DNA of 58,381 bases from Clostridia bacterium (GCA_017430135.1 JAFRNM010000005.1:1-58381); one strand, 5' to 3'; shown: positions 1 through 9,822, counted from the first letter of the stretch. A program made the numbers and translations. Notes: a model not told the origin generated them from the letters alone.

Positions 1-25
1 TTAAATTATATATTTAACGAAAAAA
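1..25 (+). promoter_or_regulatory. Right-hand recombination-like site of a truncated promoter cassette (core TATAT)
   Basis: TTAAAT (1-6), core TATAT (7-11), then ATTTAACGAAAAAA (from 12). The arms match the right-hand sites of the two complete cassettes at 4243-4271 and 7841-7869, but the core differs. The rest of the cassette lies outside the window. Confidence 0.7.
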
Positions 26-52
26 TTTCGAGAACAAAGGAGGAACAAGAAA

Positions 53-1931
53 TTGAGGGCGAAAAAAGATAGCGGAATCACGTTAGCAGTACTTATTATA
101 ACTATTGTAGTGATTTTAATATTAACGCGGGATTACAATGAATGCTTTACTAGGTGGAGATGGAATTATTACAAATACAGCAAAAGAAACGTTTAGAGCA
201 GAAATGAAAGAATTAAGAAGTGCAGTAGAAATAAAGAAAACAGAAGGAAAAAGTTATGCAGAGAAATTATTAGAAAATTTTGAACAAGTAAAAATATCAG
301 ATATAGAAAATTGGGATACAAGTTTAAAATTTGAAATTATATATTGGGGAAATTATGAATTTGATTTAGATGTAACAGAATTGACTAGAGAATATGTAGA
401 AAACAACGGAATGGATATAATTGAAAATAATTCTGTTATAACAAAAGGTGGAGTGCAATATTCTAAAAACTTGTATTACATAGATAGCAAAACAGGTCTA
501 GGAAAGAGCTACACATATTTGTATGATAACAAGTCAGATAAATTATATAAAATTCCAGTGACATTCATTGGACCATATAGAGTACATTCGGTTGAAGAAT
601 TAGGGTATCAAATAGCACACAACACTGGTGAAAGTACAACAAGAACAGCAAATCAAGGAACTTTAATTGAAGATACAAGCGAAATTGCAACAGTAGAAAA
701 TTTGGGTTATTACGCACCAGATTTAAAAGGCTTTGTAAAGGAAAAAACAAAAGCAATTTACTATACAACAACAAATAATGAAATAGATTCAGCAGGTCTA
801 GAAGTTCCAATTTCAGATTATCTTTCAGGAGAAATAGGAAGAACAACAAAAAGTAATAACAAAACTTATGAATTTTATAATTATGAAAATAAGATTTGGG
901 CAAATATAAAAGTTCAAAATGGTGGGATTATAAGTTATTGGGTATGGATACCAAGATATGCCTATAAGATAAATGGAACAGCAATAGATATAATTTATAC
1001 AAACTTAAATGATAAGAAAGCATCAGATAACACAGATTTACCAGATGGCTACATTCCACATCCAGACTTTGATGGAGGCAAAAAAGGAATTTGGGTAAGT
1101 AAATATGAAGTGGCACATGAAGTATCAAGCGAAACAGCGGACTTTCCATATTATTTGCCTGATTTATCAGGTTTTAAAAAAGAAACTACATACATAGAAG
1201 TATATAATTCTCAAACTGGCGATTTCAAAGAAACACCACTTGCAAAAATAGAAAATATAGCAGACTTTGCAAGTAAAAATACGTGGTTTGACTATGATAA
1301 AAAAATTTGGGCGAATATAAAGGTTTTGAATAATAACCAAGAAACATGGTGGGTATGGATTCCAAGATATGCCTATAACATAACTGGTAATGAAATTAAG
1401 TTGATATTTATAGATACAAAAGACAGACCACTTTCAGGAGAGCCACTTCCAAGCAATTACATAGTACATCCTGCTTTTGATAATAGCAAAAAAGGAATAT
1501 GGGTAAGCAAATACGAGGTTTCTAATAATGTAGGAACACAAGCAATGACAAGCCAAGTAAATTTTCCGGATTTAACAGGATTTGACTATAATACAACATA
1601 TATGGAAATCTATAAAAATAACGGATTTTTGGAAGAAAAACTATCAGTTATAAATAATATAAATGCATTTGCAATAGAAAATAAATGGTTTGACTATGGT
1701 AATAAAAAGTGGGCAAATCTAAAAACGATGGCAAATGGAGTAGAATGCTGGTGGGTATGGATTCCAAGTTATGCATATAACATAACTGGTGAAGAAATAA
1801 AAATAATTTTTATTGATGAAAATGGGCAACCATTAGATGGAAGTACGTTACCCGCAAACTATATTCCGCATCCGGCATTTACTGGTAAGAAGGGAATTTG
1901 GGTTAGTAAATATGAGCCTAGCCAACAATAA
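53..1931 (+). CDS. Prepilin-leader surface protein with three WVWIP/GIWVSKYE repeats; +1 frameshift at CGG 128-130
   Basis: Translation probably starts at TTG 53, nine bases after AGGAGG (38-43). The first frame encodes a prepilin-like leader (SGITLAVLIITIVVILILT) and would stop at 194. The body lies in the +1 frame to 1931. Skipping the C of the in-frame CGG at 128 gives LILTGITMNALLGGDGI, matching the LILTGIT, LIVAGVT, LILAGVA and LILSGVA leaders of the other surface genes here. The body has three copies of a unit of about 120 residues containing WANIKV, WVWIPRYAY, HPAF and KKGIWVSKYE, the same elements that precede the FGE/lectin-type domain of the protein at 5565-7602. It is likely exported and surface-exposed. 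It lies directly downstream of the right site of a promoter cassette. An ordinary pseudogene is the alternative. Confidence 0.7.
128..130 (+). other. In-frame CGG, inferred +1 frameshift site 1
   Basis: Codons read ACG CGG GAT. Skipping C gives ACG GGG ATT ACA ATG, restoring LTGITMNAL. The glycine is conserved at this position in the four paralogous leaders in the window. Confidence 0.85.
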
Positions 1932-1956
1932 AAACAAATGAAAGGAAAAGAGATTT

Positions 1957-2688
1957 ATGAGAAGTAAAATAAAAAGTATTTTAACAATAATTATTGGGAT
2001 TTTAGCATGTGCAAGCACACAAACCCATGCAGCACTTTCTGTAAAACCTGCAACGGTTACAAATGGAAGCAATGTACTAGTAAATACAAGTATAAGTAAC
2101 TCATATATGCTATGTCAACAAATGACAAATGCTGGAGAAAGTCTTTATGGTACAACAGTAAGACCACACTTAGCAACCAATAAAGATTGGGGAGCAGTAT
2201 CATATTTATCACAAAGTACTTATGGAACAAATTCGGCAGGGCAAAATACAGGAACACAAATAACCATAAATGGAGTAAATTATTATTCAACAAATGGAAA
2301 TGCAACAGGAGTAATGAACTGGGGAAGTAATCCCAATATAACACTTCGTTCACAAACTTCAGGAATTATTAATGCTTATATAGAATTAACTGATAAAACC
2401 AATGGTTCAACGGCAGATTATGATAATGTGAAAGCATTAGATGAAAATAAAGCAACAGATTTTGTGGAAGTCTTTAGCGGAACATATAATTCTGCTACAA
2501 CAAAAGGTATGGCAATGATGGAAACTCAAGGGATTGGATACTCCGATTGGAAATATGGAGCAAGTAATGTCAATTATCCAACTTCAATTAGGAATGGTCT
2601 ATTCGGTTTCGTTGTAAGTAATGGTTTCACCGGTACTTCGGGTGCGGACTTTTCGATAATTACATTTAGACCTGTAATTTGGAATTAG
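1957..2688 (+). CDS. Secreted FGE/C-type-lectin-like domain protein
   Basis: A 243-residue protein with an N-terminal hydrophobic signal (MRSKIKSILTIIIGILACAS) and a domain ending in FRPVIWN. The stretch NKDWGAVSYLSQSTYGTNS parallels NSEWGSVTYLAQSPYGANS in the C-terminal half of the 5565-7602 protein. It therefore looks like the C-terminal lectin-type domain of that architecture, encoded separately with its own signal peptide. It follows the 53-1931 gene by 25 bp with its own ribosome binding site (GAAAGG), so the two are probably co-transcribed. The last 90 bp are richer in GC than the surroundings, as in variable regions of diversity-generating retroelement targets; that link is only a hypothesis. 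Confidence 0.7.
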   Translation: MRSKIKSILTIIIGILACASTQTHAALSVKPATVTNGSNVLVNTSISNSYMLCQQMTNAGESLYGTTVRPHLATNKDWGAVSYLSQSTYGTNSAGQNTGTQITINGVNYYSTNGNATGVMNWGSNPNITLRSQTSGIINAYIELTDKTNGSTADYDNVKALDENKATDFVEVFSGTYNSATTKGMAMMETQGIGYSDWKYGASNVNYPTSIRNGLFGFVVSNGFTGTSGADFSIITFRPVIWN

Positions 2689-2697
2689 TATAAAAAT

Positions 2698-2747
2698 AAA
2701 ACCAACCCAAGTTGTTATTTTTTAACAATTTGGTTGGTTTGTTTTAG
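2698..2747. terminator. Bidirectional terminator between convergent genes
   Basis: AAACCAACC and GGTTGGTTT form a stem around an AT-rich loop, with A and T tracts outside, between the ends of the genes at 1957-2688 and 2748-4004. Confidence 0.75.
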
Positions 2748-4004
2748 TTATTGTTTTAAAGTGAAATAGCCGGGATTATCTTTTCCACCATCTATATGTG
2801 CATAATCGGCATCTATATGAGAAGAATTATATTTTGTTCCAGAGCCACCAACTAGTTTTGAACTATTCAAAAACATATCAGAAGAATTTGTTACAGAATT
2901 TGTTAAAAAATAATTATTTACAAATATAGTTGATAAATTATAACAATTTTTTAACATTTTATTAAAATTAGTAACTTTGGTAGTATTAAAATTACTTATA
3001 TCTAAAATAGTCAATTTTTCACAAGCTAAAAACATTTCTTTCATACCAGTTACATTAGAGGTATCCCAATTACTTAAATCCAATTTTGTTAATTCTTTAC
3101 ATTTGAAAAACATTGCCCACATTTCATTGACTTTTTTGGTATTGAAATATTTAACATTTAAGCTAGTTAGACTACTACAATTATAAAACATGGAATACAT
3201 TTCATTTACATTTTCTGTATTAAAACTATATAAATTAAGATTTTTCAAGCTACTACAATTGTAAAACATAGCAATCATATTGGTTACTTTAGTAGTATCG
3301 AAAAATTTTAAATCCAATGATTTTAAAGCATTGCAATTATAAAACATTTTTTGCATATTTTTTACATTTTCTGTATGCAATAATTCGAGATTTTCTATTG
3401 ATTCCAATATTGTACAACCATTAAACATTTCTTTACATGTTGTGGGGACAACTGGATCGTGGAATATTACTTTTTTTATATTTTCCCTTGTATAGCCAAA
3501 GCTATTTGTTAAAGATTCTATTGGTTCTAAATTAGTTTCGGAATTTGGGTAGCAATCTTTATAAGTTGTATTTTCATTACTACTAAAAATTAAAGTACCA
3601 TCATTATATAATTTAGCATAAAAAGTTTTAGGTTGCATATTTTCCCAATAAAAATATTCTCCACTTTCATTCATTTTATATAAATTATGTGTATCTTTAA
3701 AAGTGATTTTATATAATCCACCACTTTTTACAATATCAACATTTTTATTACTTAATGCATCTCTCAAATTTTCTTCTGTTAAATCTCCTAATTTAGTTTT
3801 ATTAGATGCTGTCATTACAGCACTTCCAAGAATATTCTTTTCCTTTTGAATAGTTGCCGCATCCTTTTTAATCTGTGCTTGTCCTAAAATGCCATTTCCA
3901 CCAGTAATATTATAAATTGTAATTCCTGTCAATATAAGCAAAACAACTATTGTAATAATTAAAACAGCCAATGTAATACCTTTGTTATTTTCAATCTTTC
4001 TCAT
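2748..4004 (-). CDS. Prepilin-leader protein with BspA-type (DUF285) repeats
   Basis: 418 residues. The N-terminus MRKIENNKGITLAVLIITIV is a type IV prepilin-like leader lacking the usual Glu5. Residues about 170-390 contain repeats of the form MFYNCSSLxxLNLxxFNTxxVxxM, typical of BspA-like leucine-rich surface proteins (DUF285). The start is set by AGGAGG seven bases upstream. It is the minus-strand partner of the cassette at 4021-4271. In the orientation sequenced, the recognisable promoter points away from it, so it is predicted to be off. Confidence 0.8.
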   Translation of the reverse strand: MRKIENNKGITLAVLIITIVVLLILTGITIYNITGGNGILGQAQIKKDAATIQKEKNILGSAVMTASNKTKLGDLTEENLRDALSNKNVDIVKSGGLYKITFKDTHNLYKMNESGEYFYWENMQPKTFYAKLYNDGTLIFSSNENTTYKDCYPNSETNLEPIESLTNSFGYTRENIKKVIFHDPVVPTTCKEMFNGCTILESIENLELLHTENVKNMQKMFYNCNALKSLDLKFFDTTKVTNMIAMFYNCSSLKNLNLYSFNTENVNEMYSMFYNCSSLTSLNVKYFNTKKVNEMWAMFFKCKELTKLDLSNWDTSNVTGMKEMFLACEKLTILDISNFNTTKVTNFNKMLKNCYNLSTIFVNNYFLTNSVTNSSDMFLNSSKLVGGSGTKYNSSHIDADYAHIDGGKDNPGYFTLKQ

Positions 4005-4020
4005 AGGTAATCCTCCTATT

Positions 4021-4271
4021 TTTTCGTTAAATATGTAATTTAATTAAAAAATAGGATAAAAAAGAGTATTATTGAAAAATGCACGAAAACGCTGAAATTA
4101 TTGTTAAATATGTAATTTAACGAAAAAATAAAATGAATAAAACTATTGAAAATACTGCATTTTTAAAATTTTGACTTTTCAAAATTTTTTCAAGGTACTA
4201 TTGCAATTTTTGCAGTAATATGCTATATTTTTAAGTAAGAAATTTTCGTTAAATTACATATTTAACGAAAA
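4021..4271. promoter_or_regulatory. Invertible promoter-like cassette B (three sites, core ATGTA/TACAT)
   Basis: Left site 4021-4049 (TTTTCGTTAAAT, core ATGTA 4033-4037, degenerate right arm). Middle site 4098-4126 (degenerate left arm, core ATGTA 4110-4114). Right site 4243-4271 (perfect arms, core TACAT 4255-4259, inverted relative to the other two). Inversion between right and left or right and middle would turn the internal promoter toward the minus-strand gene. A near-copy with another core is at 7618-7869. No recombinase of obvious fit is in the window. Confidence 0.75.
4201..4229 (+). promoter_or_regulatory. Promoter inside cassette B, facing right
   Basis: TTGCAA at 4201-4206, 17-bp spacer, TATATT at 4224-4229 preceded by TGC (extended -10). 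The same elements at the same spacing are in cassette C (7799-7827), so the promoter is conserved within the repeat. Confidence 0.65.
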
Positions 4272-4288
4272 AAATGGGAGGAAACGCT

Positions 4289-5522
4289 ATGAACATAAGA
4301 AAAAATAATGGTATAACATTAATGATGCTTGTAGTTACAATAATAACATTACTTATTGTAGCAGGTGTAACAATATCTGCAATAACTGGGGGAGAAAGTA
4401 CAATAGATAAGGCAGGTCAAGCCAAAAACGAAACAGAGATAAAAGCAGAGATGGAAGAATTGCAAGAAGTTATAACCAAATCAGCATCAAAAGGAATAAG
4501 ACATGGGAATTTTTCAGGTTCTGCTGATTCACAAACTATAAGAGAATCATTAAAGAAAAATAATTTGATAGTTGAAAATCCAGATGAAGTCATTATAGAT
4601 GGTAAAAGCGAATGGATAGTTACTGGTAACAAAACATGCACTAAATATATTATAGAAAATATGGGAACAGTATATAAATACATAGATACTGGAAATCTAA
4701 AAATTGGAGATATAGTTAACTATAATGCTAATGTAGGGAATGATGGAAAAGATTTTACAACTCCATATACTTATATTACAGAGGAAGAATTAACAGGAAG
4801 TTCAACTCAGTCAACATTTAAGTCTAGTGATAAAATGATATGGAAGGTATTAAACATTGACCATAAAAATGGAGAAATCCAATTAATATCTGCTGATGCT
4901 ACTTCAAATACTTTAACATTGTTTGGTCATAAAGGATTTATTAATTCGACAAAGATTTTAGATGATATTTCTAGCATATATGGACATGGAAAAGGTGCTA
5001 AAAATTCAAGAAGTGTAAAAATAGAAGATATAGAACATTATTCTAATTTTGACAAATCTTCTTATGTATATCGGTGCTTATGGAAGTACTAAAAATTATA
5101 CAAATGGTACTTATTTTTTAAAAGAAATAAATGATTATACAAAAAATGTAATAAAATATGAAGATTCATTCTCAACAGCGACTTCCACTACTCCAATAAA
5201 AATGACTCAAACATATTATTCTGCAAACTTAAATAATTATATTACAGATACTGATATTTTAGAGTTACTTATTAAAAAAACAAATAATTCATATAAGTAT
5301 TATTGGTTAAATTCACAATGTGTTCATGTAAGTAATAATTCTTATTGTGATTATAGAATACATCTTGTACAAAATACAGGATTAGTAGATGCTTTTCGTT
5401 TATTTAATTCATTACAAGATACCGAATATACCGCTAGTCGAGCAATCTGTCCAATAGTTACATTAAATAAAGATGTAAATTTAGTTTGGGATGATGCAAA
5501 TAATGTATGGAATATTAAATAA
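4289..5522 (+). CDS. Prepilin-leader surface protein; +1 frameshift at CGG 5072-5074
   Basis: Start ATG 4289 lies seven bases after GGAGG. The N-terminus NIRKNNGITLMMLVVTIITL is a prepilin-like leader. The first frame stops at 5092. The remainder continues in the +1 frame to 5522, in a segment rich in Asn, Thr and Tyr that ends in ICPIVTLNKDVNLVWDD, resembling cell-surface lectin-like ends. Codons read TAT CGG TGC; skipping C gives TAT GGT GCT TAT GGA and an uninterrupted protein of about 411 residues. It lies directly downstream of cassette B and is predicted to be on. Confidence 0.7.
5072..5074 (+). other. In-frame CGG, inferred +1 frameshift site 2
   Basis: GTA TAT CGG TGC in the first frame. 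Skipping C gives VYGAYGSTKNYTNG in the frame open to 5522. The next codon is GGT (Gly). Confidence 0.8.
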
Positions 5523-5527
5523 AACAA

Positions 5528-5558
5528 AAACCTATTCAATTTGTTGAATAGGTCTCAT
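5528..5558. terminator. Bidirectional terminator
   Basis: ACCTATTCAA and TTGAATAGGT form a stem flanked by A and T tracts between convergent genes. The unshifted frame of the minus-strand gene would run through this hairpin; the shifted frame stops just before it. Confidence 0.8.
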
Positions 5559-5564
5559 TTTTAT

Positions 5565-7602
5565 TTAAACTGCAAGGCACATACGGAAACCGTCTGTTAT
5601 AACTTGCCTCTCCATTATTATAAGAATACATAAATGCTCCCGCTCCACTATTGTCGTTAGTGCCACCGCGATGAAAAAAAGATTTTGAAGTGTAAGCAGT
5701 ATATCCCAAATACCAAGCATATTTACCCTGTGCTACATAATTTGATGTTTCCCAAATTGCATCTCCCATTAATCTATTTGAGGATTGTAAGCTTGAATAA
5801 TTTACAGGATATGCGGTTTTAAATTTCGTACTGGAGTTGGTTATTGTATTATTGTCATTTATTAATTCTAGGTAACTATTTGTAGAACTGCCATAAGAAG
5901 CAACATTTTCAGTTAAGCCACCATTCATATCATATATTCCTGTTGAATTATGAGTTGTGCTTTGTGCATTATTGGTTGTATAAACATTTGAGAGAGTAAT
6001 TGCTCCTCCAGTGTAATATTTAGTAGAATCTCCATAGCCTGTTTTATAATCATTGTTAAGAATTTTTGAATTAGCACCATATGGGCTTTGAGCTAAATAT
6101 GTGACAGAACCCCATTCACTATTTTTTGTCATGTGTGAATTTATTGTTAAAGCTGAATACTCCCCAAAAGTTGCTGATTTTGCTAATGAAAATTGTGTAC
6201 CTATATCAATATTAGCAAAACTTTGCACACTAGGTTTTATATCTAATATTGGATTTGTAGTTGTCCCTGTGGTATTTGTTGTTTCAAATTTTGCAAACCA
6301 TATTCCAGTCAATTCTGTGTCCCAACCACCATTTTCGGGATGTGATGTAAAAGCAGGGTGTACTAGCCATTGGTCTTGCACTTGTTCTGTTACGCCATCT
6401 ATAACTAGTGAAGTATATGTTACTTCACTCGGATTTGCAGTAATTGCTTCACCATTATGACTTGTATCCCAAAATTCTGTATTGCTTGTTCCTTTTAGGA
6501 AAACAATTTCAATTGTTCCACCATTTTCAGTATTTGTATGATATCCTCTTGTAATTTTATATGCATATCTTGGTATCCAAACCCACATACTTTGGTCTGC
6601 AGTTTCTGCATTAGCCCAAAGATTAGTTTCTCCTGTTAAATCGCCTGAATATTTTATTGGTGTCATTTTTCCAGTTAATTTCGGTTGATTTACTTTTGCA
6701 CCACCATAGTTATACCAACTTGGGTCAGAGGCAGTTGTTGCTTCCCAATATTCCGGAGCAGTTAATACTTTTATTCCTGCTTCATTTCCATTTTCATCTT
6801 TGCTTGTTCCATAAATTCCTTCATTTTTTAAGGCAACTGTATATGTTCCACTTTTTGTAACTATAAAATTTATATTATTTGTATCAAATTTTGCATTATT
6901 AACATCATACCACTTATTATCTAATTTATATCTAACATTCCATTTATTATTGTATCCTGCAAATTCTATATTAGAAATTGTAATTCTTGCTTGTCCATTT
7001 CCAATGTATTCTTGGCTTACATCAAAGGTTACTTCACCAGAATTTAAACTTGAATCATATTCCACATTATATACTTCATCAATTCCATTTCCGCTTTGGT
7101 CATCTATTGTATAATACATTGCACTTTTATATTTTAACCCTAAATAACTTACAACTTTTCTATCTTGCACACTTACTAATACATCTTGGCTTACGCCTTC
7201 AACTCCTAGTGTGGTTAATGTATTATTTGATAAATAATAAAAATTACTATAATTAGCAGATGGAATATTTGCAGAATATAATGTAGTTTTTGCTTTTTCA
7301 ATTATTGAAATATTATCGGTAGAATTGTTTTCATTATCTGTTATTTGTATTGCACCAGTATTAGAAAATTTTGTACTTACATTTGTAGAATATGTTTCAG
7401 CATTATTAGGTTTACAGTCTTCATACCACTGGTTCACATAGGATTGCATAATCTTTAACTCTGCTACGAATTTTGTGTGTTTTGTATTTTCTATTGCTTC
7501 AATACCTGTAGAAGTTGCAACCCCAGCAAGTATCAATAAAACTACAATTGTTACCACCAAAGTTGTTAAAGTTATTCCTTTATTACTATTCAAACTTTTC
7601 AT
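5565..7602 (-). CDS. Prepilin-leader protein with FGE/C-type-lectin-like C-terminus; +1 frameshift at CGG 5590-5592
   Basis: The start is taken at 7602 because GGAGG abuts the ATG at 7608. The leader NKGITLTTLVVTIVVLLILA is followed by SYVNQWYEDCKPN, nearly identical to the 7884 protein. The middle holds a MWVWIPRYAYKI, HPAFT, GIWFAKFE segment. The C-terminal FGE/lectin-type domain contains NGGLTENVASYG and FHRGGTNDNSGAGAF. Read without a shift the end is RRFPYVPC and runs into the terminator. Skipping the C of CGG gives NRGFRMCLAV and a stop at 5565-5567, the usual GFRxxL ending of this fold. It is the minus partner of cassette C, predicted off. Confidence 0.8.
5590..5592 (-). other. In-frame CGG, inferred +1 frameshift site 3
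   Basis: On the minus strand codons read AAC AGA CGG TTT CCG. Skipping C gives AAC AGA GGT TTC CGT ATG TGC and a stop after SYNRGFRMCLAV, seven bases before the terminator stem. Confidence 0.85.
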
Positions 7603-7617
7603 TTGCATCCTCCATTT

Positions 7618-7869
7618 TTTTCGTTAAATATACAATTTAATTAAAAAATGGAACAAAAAAAGTACATTTTTTAAAAATGTACGAAAACCTTGAAATTATT
7701 GTTAAATATACAATTTAACGAAAAAATATAATCTCCCAAACTACTGAAAATACTATATTTTTATAATTTTGGCTTTTTAAAATTTTTTCAAAGCACTATT
7801 GCAATTTTTTCAGTAATATGCTATATTTTGAGTAGAAAAATTTTCGTTAAATTGTATATTTAACGAAAA
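7618..7869. promoter_or_regulatory. Invertible promoter-like cassette C (three sites, core ATACA/TGTAT)
   Basis: Left site 7618-7646 (core ATACA 7630-7634), middle 7696-7724 (core ATACA 7708-7712), right 7841-7869 (core TGTAT 7853-7857, inverted). Spacing and arm degeneracy match cassette B site for site. Only the core differs systematically from B. Confidence 0.75.
7799..7827 (+). promoter_or_regulatory. Promoter inside cassette C, facing right
   Basis: TTGCAA 7799-7804, 17-bp spacer, TGC then TATATT 7822-7827. It points to the gene at 7884. Confidence 0.65.
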
Positions 7870-7883
7870 AATGGAGGGGAATT

Positions 7884-9773
7884 ATGAACATAAGAGAAAA
7901 TAGGGGGATTACATTGACCACACTTGTGGTAACAGTTATTGTTTTGTTGATATTATCAGGTGTTGCAACGTCAACTGGAATAGAGGCTATTGAAAATACT
8001 AAGCATACCAAGTTTGTTGCAGAGTTAAAGATTATGCAGTCCTATGTAAATCAATGGTACGAGGATTGTAAACCTAATAGCACAGAAACATTTGAAGGAA
8101 ATATTACTAATAAATTTACAGCAGTAAATTCAAAAAATGCAACAGAGGATATACAAGCACAAACAACTTTAACTAATGCAAATGTACTTTCTGCAGAATT
8201 TGAGAATTTTTATCTTTTAGAAGACGAACAAAAAAATGCTTTAGGAGTTGAGGGAGTTAGTCAAAAAGTTTTAGTTAGTGTTAAGAATAGAAAAGTAGTC
8301 AGTTATGATGGCTTAAAATGGAAGAACAAAATGTACTATACTATAGATGACCAAAGCGGCGAAGGACTTGGAGAAATTTACAATGTTGAATATCATAACC
8401 CACATACAAATGCACCAACAATAGCAGTAACAGGAAAATCTGTATATTATGGAGATACTGCAAAAAATGCAAAATATAGATTTAATGTTAATGTAACACA
8501 AGGTTCTGAAAATATAAACAAAGGTGATTTATATTATGGAAAAATTGAAAATGGAAGTGTACGAAATTGGAAAAAGACAGTAGATACTACACTTTTAGTT
8601 GATAGAGAAGGAACATATCAATTCTATTACAAAGATGCAGCAGGAAATAATAGTAATGTAGTTGAATATGTAATAGAGCCAAAGGCAACATTGATTAGTG
8701 GAGCAGATTTTAATGTAAAAATGAAAACATTGTCTGGCACTATATCTCCAACAACTGATACAAATAACACAAATATTACAGAATTTAAAATTGCAAATAC
8801 AAAACCTAATAATTCCATTTTAACCGATGATTATATGGTTTCTACTGACGAATCTCAATATCCAATATATATGTGGTTTGATAATAGTACTATTTGGTTA
8901 TGGTCTGAAGAAAATTGGATTGGAATGAATGAAGATTCTTCATATATGTTTAATAATTTACAAACAATTACTAATATTAAATTATCTTATTTTATAAGTA
9001 CAAGTAAAGTACTGAATATGTCGTATTTATTTCATAATTGTTTAGCATTGACAACATTAGATGTAAGTTCTTTTGACACTGCAAATGTTTCAACAATGGA
9101 TTATATGTTTGCTGGAAGCGAAACAGATTATAATAATTTAAATACTTCTAAAGATTATAGTATGCATTTGACAACAATATATGGTTTAGAAAAATTTAAT
9201 ACTTCAAAAGTTACAAGCATGAAAGGTATGTTTAGGATGTGCACAAGTATTACTTCATTAGATTTAAGAAGTTTTGATACAAAAAATGTAATTGATTTTT
9301 CATATATGTTTTATGGAAGTTGGCATATCGGTAAAGTAAATATGTCTTTAACCGAAATAAAAGGTTTAGAAAATTTTAATACTTCTAAAGCAGAATACAT
9401 AGATAATATGTTTGGAATGTGTGCAAATCTTACAGAAATAAATGTCACTAATTTTGATACAAGTAATGTAACAAGTATGCAAAGTTTATTTATGGGTTGT
9501 AGTAGCATAACAGAATTAGATATAAGTAATTTTAATACAAATAATGTTACAATGATGTCTCAAATCTTTTTGTCTTGTAATAATTTAAAGAAAGTATATG
9601 TTACCGATAAATTTATAATAGACAATGTTTCAAGTTCTTCTAAAATGTTTTTAGGATGTACTTCTTTAGTGGGTGAAAAAGGAACAACTTATAACACTTC
9701 ACATGTAGACTTAGATTATGCACACATAGATGGAGGCACAAGTAATCCGGGTTATTTCACAAGAAAAGAATAA
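7884..9773 (+). CDS. Prepilin-leader protein with Ig-like middle and BspA-type (DUF285) repeats
   Basis: 629 residues, start after GGAGGGG. The leader NRGITLTTLVVTVIVLLILS and the following helix are nearly identical in protein to the divergent 5565-7602 gene but differ at many synonymous sites, so the duplication is old. The middle (about 175-270) looks like a bacterial Ig-like segment. From about 330 on there are repeats such as LTTLDVSSFDTANVSTMDYMF, of the DUF285 type. The end (YAHIDGGTSNPGYFTRKE) matches the end of the 2748-4004 protein (YAHIDGGKDNPGYFTLKQ). It has no frameshift and is predicted on in the sequenced orientation. Confidence 0.8.
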   Translation: MNIRENRGITLTTLVVTVIVLLILSGVATSTGIEAIENTKHTKFVAELKIMQSYVNQWYEDCKPNSTETFEGNITNKFTAVNSKNATEDIQAQTTLTNANVLSAEFENFYLLEDEQKNALGVEGVSQKVLVSVKNRKVVSYDGLKWKNKMYYTIDDQSGEGLGEIYNVEYHNPHTNAPTIAVTGKSVYYGDTAKNAKYRFNVNVTQGSENINKGDLYYGKIENGSVRNWKKTVDTTLLVDREGTYQFYYKDAAGNNSNVVEYVIEPKATLISGADFNVKMKTLSGTISPTTDTNNTNITEFKIANTKPNNSILTDDYMVSTDESQYPIYMWFDNSTIWLWSEENWIGMNEDSSYMFNNLQTITNIKLSYFISTSKVLNMSYLFHNCLALTTLDVSSFDTANVSTMDYMFAGSETDYNNLNTSKDYSMHLTTIYGLEKFNTSKVTSMKGMFRMCTSITSLDLRSFDTKNVIDFSYMFYGSWHIGKVNMSLTEIKGLENFNTSKAEYIDNMFGMCANLTEINVTNFDTSNVTSMQSLFMGCSSITELDISNFNTNNVTMMSQIFLSCNNLKKVYVTDKFIIDNVSSSSKMFLGCTSLVGEKGTTYNTSHVDLDYAHIDGGTSNPGYFTRKE

Positions 9774-9784
9774 AATAAAAAAAG

Positions 9785-9822
9785 AGGACTCCATTACTGA
9801 TTTTTTGTAATGGAGTTCATTC
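9785..9822. terminator. Terminator after the surface-protein cluster
   Basis: GACTCCATTAC pairs with GTAATGGAGTT around a T-rich loop, just after the stop at 9773. Confidence 0.65.

Noticed and set aside
4672..4700. Stop-codon reassignment
   Set aside because: TGA, TAA and TAG all end genes at expected places before terminators, and no in-frame stop needs reading through.
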